Shown: positions 55,395 through 64,000 of the stretch, piece by piece
Position numbering within the stretch: position 1 is the first letter of the stretch
How the letters are laid out: the number at the start of each line of letters is the position of its first letter
Assembly (NCBI GenBank): GCA_032717465.1
Contig: CM064697.1
Span: forward strand, 4,646,001-4,710,000
Direction of reading: 5' to 3'
Length of the DNA: 64,000 bases
Source of the DNA: Coenobita brevimanus
Taxonomy: Eukaryota > Arthropoda > Malacostraca > Decapoda > Coenobitidae
The notes under the pieces: model-generated
Database searches by the model: none
The model's input: only the letters and a program-made list of their open reading frames with translations
What the model was told of the DNA's origin: nothing
Program-made: the position numbers and the translations under genes

Positions 55395-56110
55395 GCTAGA
55401 GTCAGCCACTCTCAAGCTGACCCACATCATCTCGGCACAATATTTTTCTTCGATCCAACTGTGCAAATACTTTTCATGATGGAATGCTGGTTTTGGTGTC
55501 ATTTTAAAGCTGAATAGTTGTACTTTATCGTAGTATGCTAAAATAAGAACAAAGAAAATAAAATGTCAAAATGACGAATTGAAGTTAGGTGAGAACCAAA
55601 AATTTTGTACCTTGCTGTAGATAAATATTTGGCAAAAAAAATCTAATAAACATATGTAAATCTGGTTTCAACCATTCAAAACAACTATAAGTTACCTTTA
55701 CAATGATATATACATTATGGTAATTTTTGCATTTTAGTTTACGGTAAAGGGAAAGGAAAGAGATGCACAATTTTATTTTAGTCTCGGCTGCATATTCGCT
55801 TTGCAATCTTTTTCTTTGATCGGTCAGTGTACATATACTTTTTATGATAGGATGCTTGTTGTGGTGTTATTTTGAAGCTGAATAGTTGTATTTTATCGTA
55901 GTATGCTCAAAAAAGGAAAACAAAGTATAAAAAGTCAGAGTGACAAGTTGAAGTTAGGTGAAAACCAAAAAATTTTATACCTTGCTGTAAAAACATATTT
56001 GCCAAGAATAAAGTGATAAACAAAGCCATGAGTCAGACCAGCTGTGCAGTACCTGCCACACATAGAGCAACCATTCCATGATGTCAGGCTCGAGTCTCTT
56101 TGTTTTGACT
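55395..56110. repeat. Tandem duplication, ~366-bp unit
   Basis: The blocks starting TTTTTCTTCGATC (55443) and TTTTTCTTTGATC (55809) head two similar units. Each contains GAATAGTTGTAYTTTATCGT and GAAGTTAGGTGARAACCAAA and ends TACCTTGCTGTA. About 80% alike by eye. Confidence 0.85.
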
Positions 56111-56261
56111 TGCAAATTTGATTTATGGTGAATATTTTACAAAAGTGTCTTAAAATGACGATTAAAAGCATCATCTGAATCTCTGAGGTTGGATTTGAAA
56201 TGACTATCAGAATCGGCATCGGAATCTCAAAGGGTTAAAGGCTTGCTGCATTATTATGCTG

Positions 56262-56450
56262 CCGTGGCTCAGTGGGTTGGAGCGCTCCACTCTGACCGAA
56301 GGGTCGGAGGATCAAATCCACCCAAGGGTCATTGGTAGACATCAGGAAGGGCATCCGGTCATAAAATGCTGCACGCTCCAAACCAAAGTTGTCTACCCAG
56401 GGGCAACGCCTTAGCCCTTATCCGGAAAAGGGGTACCTGGTGTAAAACTC
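56262..56450 (+). mobile_element. tRNA-derived SINE with GGAAGGGCATCCGG motif
   Basis: GCCGTGGCTCAGTGGGTTGG contains a perfect A box. GGATCAAATCC about 45 bases later is a B box. The body carries CAGGAAGGGCATCCGGTCAT, a motif that recurs in several animal SINEs. The 3' end is near 56450. It is a SINE, not a tRNA gene. Confidence 0.82.
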
Positions 56451-56679
56451 ACTACTTACTAGTGAACTTAATCTTCTAGATTGTGTTTGAAGAAATATGG
56501 TAAAATAAATTTGGAAAGATGAAGATGAATCTTTTAATCTTATTACTTCAGTTATATCATATGTGTTTGACATGAGTTAAAACATATTTGTATAAAGTCT
56601 TTGTAGAAGATTACTGTAGATCTGTTGATGTGTCCAAGGCAAAATGCCATAATCCCCGAGGCAGCAACTCCATGGACAC

Positions 56680-57010
56680 TGTCCTCCTTTATCATACTAC
56701 CCTTCTTCCAGCTCACATCTCCCTCATTCCTATACCTTTCCATCTCACCCACAGCCTCCATTGCTGCTCTCCTCCTCCAGCTCACAAACTGTTAGCAAGT
56801 CTCATTACAGTGTTTCTTAACTTTCTCATTTGTCTGTTTCTCCATATAGTTCCACTTTGATCCTTTCAAATAACTCATTTCCACTACTTTCACTCAATTT
56901 GTGTCCTTCCAGGATAATATAAGCTTCACTTCCATGCAGTACTTTCAAGCAAGTACTTCCTTACTTCTGTGTTCACATCCTAATTCCACATCACTGCCTT
57001 CGGTGTACCT
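56680..57010 (-). mobile_element. Decayed LINE A 3' fragment
   Basis: On the minus strand the segments equivalent to the LINE A region 62600-62900 are recognisable (CAAATAACTCATTTCCACTA and AAGCTTCACTTCCATGCAGT on +), with many substitutions and indels. It is older than the other copies. Confidence 0.7.
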
Positions 57011-59280
57011 ACACAGTAAAGTACAGTACAGTAATTCATAACAATACAGCCAATCAGTAATCACATCAGACCTGAAACAAATATCTATAAGTTAAATATA
57101 ATGTTTCATAATTAATGTTTCAGTTAAATTAATTGCAACTATGACAAGACGTGGGCTTTGCTGATCAGAGTATATATGATACTGAACTATAACTGGAATT
57201 ATCTAATGATTCTGACCATATGTTAGATGCAGATGATTTGAAAGTTCACTTACATGGAGTGGTGTGTGACAAATGCCTGTAATAACCTGCACCATCCAAA
57301 ACAGTACTCACTGTTTGACAAATACAGTAGGTTGAAGTACAAGTTAGTTCTGTCAAGTCAATCCTCTGCATGCTGTTATTGTATGGGTGACTTATTTCAT
57401 GCCTTTTGTGGGAATGCCAGGTATTCATTGTAGAATAGTCATAAGGGACATAAGTACACCATAGCTTTATTTTGGCTTGTAATAGTTTGATTCAGTACCT
57501 GTACAGCTATACTATAATTAATCTCTTCATAGAAATTATGGTATGTGTATTAATGGAAAGTACCTCAGCTTCATCAGACTGGGGTCTTTTCTAAGCTGAA
57601 TGAAATTGAATACTTTATTGTGAACTAAAATAGCATAAAACAGGTTTCAGTGTACTGAAAATATAGTGTGGTAAATTTGCAAATTGCTTCATCATTTGTG
57701 ATAGACATGTGCCATTTCATGTTTCCAGAATTTGTTGCTGTAAATCCTTGCCATTAAGATCAAAATTTAGTCTTTAGCCCTACTCATTGTGCTGTTGTCT
57801 CATGCTGTAAATTATACCTGCACTACTATTAGCTGGATATTAGACTGCCACACTTTCAGTTTTGCTCTTACATCATTAGAACATTAAAATACAGAATGGA
57901 AAAATTTTGGCTATTGGCAGAAGGTTTTATTTTGCCATTGAAATGAACTAAGTTGCATTGTAATGGATTGTATTGTCACATGGATATTTTGAGCTGCAGA
58001 TGTTACCGGCTAGTAACATACTGTCCCAGCAGGCTGTTCATTGTGCTTTGCAATGTTGGAAAACCAGTACTGAATATTACAATTACTGTAATGTGTCTAC
58101 ATTTTTAGGTATGAGATGTACAGATTACTACAGTGTATATAATCCATTTTTTGAACTCTAAAATTTTTGAAATGATGCTATACACACACCATGCTTCATA
58201 AATTTAATGCTGCATCAGCATACAGACATGGTATGTGATATTATATGATGCTTTATATCAAGTAGTGAAGGAAACAGAGGGGAGGCAGTATTTGCTCTTT
58301 ATATCCCATAGCATATGAGACGGTGTGTAATACATGCTGAGTGCCACCACAGCCAAAGACCTGATTCATACATCATGGTATGCAATGAACCCTCCCATTC
58401 CTAGTGGCATATAATATGTTACAGGACTGAAAATGTGGCGAGTTGCTCTATTTTCACAAATGTATTTGTGAACTGTGAATATCCCTGATTAAATCAAGTT
58501 GTCTAGTGCATAATCACAGTTTTAAGTGACATATGTGCTCCCCAGGCTGATGAGACAATATGCTACTCGCTTAATGCTTAAAGTGCCAGTAACAACTATG
58601 GTCCACATCATTCCATAGAATACAATCATCTTGGTGGTGTTGCTTAATGCATACAGTTCAGTCCAGTCTATATAACTCACCATATTTACGATGCAAAGCC
58701 CGCCCTAAAGAATTAATGCGATTCATGACAGATAGAACCCCCAAAACAGTGATGGCACAAATTCATATGACAGTGCAAGGTCCAGCCATAAAATGCACCA
58801 AATTCAGCCACTGAATGCAACACAAGTTTCCACCACCATAATATTACCTTTGACTGTAGTTGGCAAACAAGCAAGAGACATCCCAGATGCGACATATGCT
58901 TCATTGAGTAGAATCACATTAATATGTTGTTCATGTTTCATAACCTGTTGCACTGTTTCTGTATGGGCTAGCCAGTGGGCAACTGTATGACATGAGTACA
59001 GTATTGTGGCAGAGAGAGAGAGATGTGGCCAGGTGAGTCCAGGAAAGGGAAGTGAGGGAGGAAAAATATTTTACTTTTATCTTGCCATAAGCATAGAACA
59101 GGAATTCTGTGTGTTTACAGCAGCATTTGGGAGCATTTTGGCACTGGAGGTGGTTGTAGGTGATTTCAGGGGTTGAAGGGTCAAAGGAGGGACTTTGGGT
59201 TGGAAGTTTGGATGGTATCATTTATTTCCATAAGCCTTATACTGTAAGGTAAGACTTATGGATACAGTACTACATCCACA
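57010..59280. other. Non-coding sequence without recognised features
   Basis: AT-rich. Short open frames only, none with a recognisable domain. No transposon termini were found. Confidence 0.5.
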
Positions 59281-59284
59281 ATAC

Positions 59285-59725
59285 TGATACTACATCCACT
59301 CACTTGATGTAGTGCTGCTCTCGGGTGACTGCCCTATCCTGTCTTCCATCCTTCCATCCTCCTCTGTCTTTCTTTCCTTCATTCTTTCCCCATCCTTCTG
59401 TCTACGGGTGACTCTACACTGAGTGCCAAACCAAATGGCTTCCTGTGCAATGGGAAACCTTTTACTTCGTTGGGTGGTAACCATCTAACCAAATTATGGC
59501 TCATGGTGGTTTAGTGGGTAATTAAGGCACTCCAATTGGATTGAGCCGGTGCAGGTTTATATCCAACAAGTGGTTGGAGTTTTATCTCGCATAGTACCAC
59601 TCAGGGATGAGTGAGGCTTGCCACTCTCATCTTAAATGTCAGGACCAACTTTCCTAGCTCTGGGCCCCTATGCTCTTCATGGGGCAACAAAGGATTAGAT
59701 GATGATGATGATGATGATGATGATA
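59285..59725 (+). mobile_element. SINE G copy 8
   Basis: It carries the shared head (TCACTTGATGTAGTGCTGC), the pyrimidine stretch, a decayed hairpin at about 59435-59465, the tRNA-like module at about 59500-59560 and a GAT tail (59698-59722). Confidence 0.75.
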
Positions 59726-59729
59726 CTAC

Positions 59730-61748
59730 ATGGAAAGATAATAACATGACAGGTGTTAGGAATGAAATTCGTGCATAATGTGCAACTGATATGTGCTGTG
59801 ATATTTAGAACAAATTCATACTGTTATCATTATTTATGATGGGTTTGATTTAGAAATATAGTCTGTTTTAATTCCTGTTACACTGTCAGTCATCATTACA
59901 CTTAGATAAAAAACCCATGAGTAAAAATCACGTGCACATCTTGTTGAATGGAACACCTAGAGAGAGAGAGAAAAAAAAAAACTACAGCACTCCGGAAATA
60001 ATAGTAGTGTATTTGTAACATGAAACGTGTTACACATGTTTATGTGTATGGGCATGCGTGCATGTGTACGTATGCTTAACACATTGTATTATGCATAGCC
60101 TAATATAGTTAGATTGTATTAGACATTCTTCCTCAAAAACTACTCCTGTCTTGTAACTAGGGATAGAGGAGTAAGAATGCTACCTGTTTATCCCTTACTC
60201 ATTGTAAAGGACAATGATTTTGGGGCAGGGTTGGAGGGCTAGAACCCCCTTTGAATATTGGCATTGGGTTATGGCATTACATTGCCTAGAATTTGAGTTG
60301 CAGGTTCCAATGTACCTCTGGGCACAAGAGATGGAAGATTTTACCTGGGTCTTCTTTCCTCCCATGGGTCATGTTCCCAGAGAAATTAAATAAGCTTGTC
60401 TTAGTTCTGTATCCCAGCTGAATATGGGAATCAGGTTAAAATGATGTAACTAAGTGTAGCTAACTCAGGTTTAGTGTGGCAGGGCTACAGAACAAAGTGG
60501 ATGCAATGCAGTCTTTATAACTGAACTGTAGGTGTGTACTGTATGTGAGTTACATAAGTAAATTATATGGTGGTGATGGTTTGTGGAATACAGTAGTTAA
60601 GAAAAATCTATGATAGATGTATAAATAACGTTTTCAAAGACAAGGAAGTACTGTACTGTCTCAGTCACAATCATTGCAGGCAGCTTGGATTCCATATACT
60701 GGTACCAGTTTGTGGGTAACAAAAAATAAATAAAAGAATAAAAAATAAAAACTGAAGTATTAAGAAAGTAATGGGATGGGTGGGAAGAGTGAGGCTAGGT
60801 TTGCTTTGTTGTTCTTATTTCATGTATTGTTCAATAAAGTCTGACTTGTTGGAATATGTATTTGTTCCCTGTGCATGGCACGGTTTGGTCAGTTTTTTAC
60901 TAGTCATTCATTTTGGTTGTATGGTATATGTGCATGTTTTTGTGAATATTCTTAATGTTAATACATTTTTGTTTTGTTTTTTCCTTCCTAATGTTTACAG
61001 TCAAGAATTTTTATAGCACTGACCCTGTGTTTGTGTGCAGTTTGAGTTTATATACATTTTGTATAGATTTTATATTGTATGTGTTAGATATTTTGTTAAA
61101 TTAATGTTTTAGGACTAAATTAGCATGATATTCTCAGTGGATTTGATGTTTTTGTGTAATCTGGCATCTATTAGTAGTCTAAGTACTATTGTTTTTAGTT
61201 TCTGCATTCTCATTGCCTTTTTCTGTTTCCTTCTGTCACTGTTTTACTTCCTCAACTTTTAGTTTAATGTTAATTTTATCCCTGTTAGCCCTTTCACCTG
61301 GGGGCTCTCTCACCTGAGCTAGCTAAAACTCTGGCATTAATGAAAATAAATACAAAGTTCATCTTGTTGAAGGGGTTAATGAACTATCTGACCCCTCCTG
61401 TTCAGAAGAAGAAGAAAAAAAATCCTAAGCAGGAAAAAAGAAAGTCATACCATATGGAAATTGCAAGATAAAATGTCCCCAGGCTGAAAGAATTAAGCTC
61501 ATCTAAATTTTCCTTGGCTTCTCCTAATCAGTTTTAGATTTTCTTAGTCCGTACAACCTTTATTTTTATATCCTCTTTCTCCTGTGTAGTGAGTTTTCAA
61601 TTTTATTTTTTTACCCCATAGTCTTTGTTTTCTTAGTTCATCTAATTTTATGTTCCAGCTCCCTCCGACCCACCTTGTAATATTCCCCACAGCATGCTTT
61701 TTACCCTTTGTTTATGCATGGTTCACATTCCATACTTCCTTTCATCAG
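59730..61748. other. dorsal: Intron right part upstream of the NLS exon
   Basis: No recognised gene. An AATAAA within TTCAATAAAGTCTGA at 60831 and a T/GT-rich region after it (60880-61100) look like a polyadenylation site, which is a possible end for the read-through transcript but speculative. The pyrimidine tract and acceptor tttcatcag lead to 61749. Confidence 0.45.
60833..60838 (+). terminator. Candidate polyadenylation signal (AATAAA)
   Basis: AATAAA is followed within 60 bases by T/G-rich sequence. If used by the read-through dorsal transcript its 3' UTR would be about 18.5 kb. This is only a motif match. Confidence 0.25.
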
Positions 61749-61844
61749 ACCCGCAGTACCTCAAACGCAAGATGGCGAAACTTGGTAACTCTGCCAACTC
61801 TGACAAGATTGGACGCTTCATTGCTGAGAACATAGGGGCCTCAG
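61749..61844 (+). CDS. dorsal: Dorsal-class NF-kB, coding segment 9 (NLS exon)
   Basis: This 96-bp exon has acceptor tttcatcag and donor gtatgc, phase 1 in and phase 1 out. With the G carried from 41183 it reads DPQYLKRKMAKLGNSANSDK then IGRFIAENIGAS. The SDP-x-x-L-K-R-K block is the classical nuclear localisation signal placed directly after the RHD in Dorsal and other Rel proteins. The basic core is KRKMAK. The following residues start the variable C-terminal region, which continues in exons to the right of the window. Confidence 0.94.
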
Positions 61845-62408
61845 GTATGCCATAAGTGTTTATTTTATTTTCTGTTAAAAATGATTTGCATAATCCAGTG
61901 GTAGGTATGTGATTGTACTTATGATTTTAGATTATTTCCTGTGTGATGCTGTTAGGCACAGTACTGTAGATTGATTCTTTCTTTAAATTTTTAAGTACAG
62001 ATACGCCATCAGTTTTCAACACGTCTGATGGCCCAGCACCTTGTTTAATCCAGCCAGGTTTATGAGAGGCCACCTGAAATAACTGTGAATACCTTACTAC
62101 AGTACCTAACTGGGCAGGAACAGATTGCATAGTGTATGGCGTGCACTGACTTAACTGTTTACACAGCAGTTTTTGGTTGTAATGATATTGTGTGATTCTT
62201 AACATAGTTTGCCCACATTTTGCCTTAGCTATGACATCAAGAAATTAATCAGATGTGTGGTGATGTCGAGCATAAACATCAGTTCCCCCTGAAATCAAAA
62301 TTTTGAGACTCCTCCTGACTGGAATATTGTAGATATTGATCTAAATTGGCATACCCTTACTTTAAAATCTGTATTTCATCTTGTCATGCTGAGAACATTA
62401 TGATGGAA
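61845..62408. other. dorsal: Intron 9 start, no recognised feature
   Basis: AT-rich intronic sequence after the donor at 61845. No gene, RNA or repeat signature. Confidence 0.5.
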
Positions 62409-63868
62409 ATATCTATTTATCTATCTATAGCCCGACGCCCTAATCCCGCAAAGGGTGGCCGCAGACAAAACGCCTCCAAGTTGCTCTGTCACCCACCATT
62501 TGACTACCCTCCCCCCAACTCACCCCCCCCCATCCCTCATATACCTCTCTACTCCATCCCTCCACCTCATCCTCGATCTACCCCTCCCTCTCCCTCCCTC
62601 CACCTCACCTACATATGCCCTCTTAGTCAGTCTCATTCTCCATTCTCTCCACATGTCCAAACCACCTCAGTGTATTTCTCCTAATCTTCTCAACCACATC
62701 CACATCCACCCCACAATGTTCCTTCACTTCTTCATTCATCATCCTGTCCCTCCACGTCACTCCACATGCTCCTCTCAAGTAACTCATTTCCACTGCTCTC
62801 ACTATTGACTTGTTCCCCTCTTGCAAGGTCCATGCCTCGCTTCCATACGTCATGGTAGGGATCACAATACTATCATGCAGTGACTTCTTAACTGCCATAC
62901 TTGCCTCCCTATTTCTCATCACTGCTTTCAGTGTACCAACAACCTTCCTTCCCTGCTGTACCCTTTCACGCACTTCATCCCCCGAAGTTCCATCCTTACT
63001 CATCACACTACCCAAGTACTTGAATGCACTCACATTCTCCATATCCTCACCATCCAACCTCACTGCACACTCTGTGACTTCATTCCTCTCAAACACCATA
63101 ACTTTACTTTTGTTTACATTAACTTTCAGCTTCCTCCTCCAACACACTGTCCCAAATTCATTCACCAAGCCTTGCAACTCCTATTCATCTTTACTCAACA
63201 ATACTGTATCATCAGCAAACAGCAGCACCGAAAGCTTCCAAATCTCACCCTCGTTCATTAGGGCCAGCCCCACATCCACTGCCCTACCTTGCACATCCTT
63301 TACAACCCCATCCATGTATATATAAGCCATGGAGACATCACACAACCCTGTTTCAGTCCCACATTGAGATCAAAGAACTCACTCAGCTCACCATCCACTC
63401 GCACCATAGCCCTAGCTCCCTTGTACATACTCTTCACAGCACTCAACAATTTCCCCTCCACTCCATTTATTCTTAATACCTTCCACATAACTTGCCTATC
63501 TATTCTGTCATAAGCTTTCTCCAAGTCCATGAAGGTAGCATACACTTTCCTTCCCTTCTCTAGATACTTCTCCACTAAACATCTTAGAACAAATATCTGA
63601 TCTACACATCCTTTTCTTTTCCTAAATCCCCCTTGTTCTTCTCCAACTAGCTCCTCTGTCATATGCCTAACCCTATCAATGAGTATTCTACCATATATTT
63701 TACCAGTCACACTAAGAAGGCAAATACCCCTATGGTTACCACATACTTTTCTCTCCCCTTTTCCTTTGTATAAAGGAACTTTTATACCTGATTTCCAGTC
63801 CTCTGGAACCCTTCCCTCTTCCCAAGTCAATCTACACAACTTCCATATCCATAAATTCATTTTTTTTT
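62409..63868 (-). mobile_element. LINE A copy 7, 5'-truncated
   Basis: Minus-strand copy with 3' GATA-type tail at 62409 and 5' end at about 63868. Two open pieces: 63300-63872 (fingers to motif B: LCRLTWEEGRVPEDWKSGIK, FMDLEKAYDRIDRQVMWKVL, NVGLKQGCVMSP) and 62623-63177 (thumb and C-terminus). The catalytic box between them is broken by frameshift. It is in the intron directly after the NLS exon. Confidence 0.9.
62623..63177 (-). pseudogene. Reverse transcriptase C-terminal part (LINE A copy 7)
   Basis: 184 codons from LVNEFGTVCWRRKLKVNVNK through FKYLGSVMSKDGT, IVIPTMTYGSEAWTLQEGNK and RNTLRWFGHVERMENE. The motif C region lies just outside it in another frame, so polymerase activity is lost. 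Confidence 0.82.
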
Positions 63869-63872
63869 TCAA
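63300..63872 (-). pseudogene. Reverse transcriptase N-terminal part (LINE A copy 7)
   Basis: 190 codons with the fingers blocks (PEDWKSGIKVPLYKG, GICLLSVTGKIYGRIL, GGFRKRKGCVDQI), motif A (FMDLEKAYDRIDRQ) and the start of motif B (LKQGCVMSPW). It stops before motif C. Confidence 0.82.
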
Positions 63873-64000
63873 GCATCAGACAGAAACCCTGGATTTCAAC
63901 ATCCTAGTGACCAAACTATGGGAGATGTTAAGTATATACAGTATTATATGCACCCTTACTTCAACATGTTCTCTTTCATATCAAGTCGTATAAGAGTTTT

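Larger units (their letters stand above)
41184..61748 (+). other. dorsal: 20.6-kb alternative intron / read-through 3' region
   Basis: If spliced it is an intron (donor gtaggc, acceptor tttcatcag). If retained, its first 1.1 kb is coding and the rest would be 3' untranslated until a polyadenylation site. The nearest AATAAA motifs downstream of the stop that I saw are at 47414 (in a MITE), about 48465 and 60833; none is compelling. It contains LINE A copy 6, LINE B, several MITEs and SINEs. Confidence 0.7.

Noticed and set aside
56262..56330. tRNA-like gene
   Set aside because: It is the head of a longer SINE and lacks a convincing acceptor stem.

Overview
This is a 64-kb stretch of a repeat-rich animal genome, most likely an arthropod and probably a decapod crustacean. 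That assignment is an inference. It rests on a Dorsal-type NF-kB gene closest in motif content to arthropod Dorsal, on large introns, on abundant tRNA-derived SINEs, on Tigger/pogo-type DNA transposons, and on dense di- and trinucleotide microsatellites.

One host gene is recognisable, on the + strand across almost the whole window: an NF-kB/Rel factor of the Dorsal class. Nine coding segments were rebuilt from splice sites, phase continuity and Rel-homology-domain (RHD) motifs: 2167-2233, 15942-16099, 20255-20380, 23610-23853, 25772-25915, 30031-30129, 35734-35867, 41087-41183 (or 42283) and 61749-61844. Phases agree at every junction, and together they give a complete RHD. The eighth segment has two readings. 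Splicing at 41183 joins a 20.6-kb-distant exon that carries the nuclear localisation signal (KRK) and continues beyond the window. Reading through the donor gives a 398-codon terminal exon ending at 42283, with no classical NLS at the RHD edge. That arrangement parallels Drosophila Dorsal-B. The read-through isoform would be 722 residues.

Everything else recognised is mobile DNA in the introns. It includes: (i) a non-LTR element here called LINE A, with GATA-type 3' tails, in at least eight copies (1-1859, 3521-5326, 13600-13628, 17423-19781, 27405-27691, 28869-29168, 49027-51782, 62409-63868) plus a decayed fragment at about 56680-57010; (ii) a second LINE (LINE B) at 7065-9349, 32880-33170 and 48440-48870; (iii) a CR1-like LINE at about 12700-14800; (iv) a broken piggyBac-like transposase at 10516-12710; (v) many non-autonomous elements with CAGT-type termini and TA target duplications, plus one Tigger remnant keeping a CENP-B-like helix-turn-helix; (vi) at least five tRNA-related SINE families; (vii) a solo LTR at 24765-25553; (viii) foldback MITEs.

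Layout: 1-2.1 kb LINE A; 2.17-2.23 kb first coding segment; 2.2-15.9 kb first coding intron with a deep nest of transposons; 15.9-42.3 kb the RHD exons and the read-through tail, separated by SINEs, Tigger elements and a solo LTR; 42.3-61.7 kb the giant alternative intron (or 3' UTR of the read-through isoform); 61.7-64 kb the NLS exon and another LINE A copy. No tRNA or rRNA gene, CRISPR array or second host gene could be supported.
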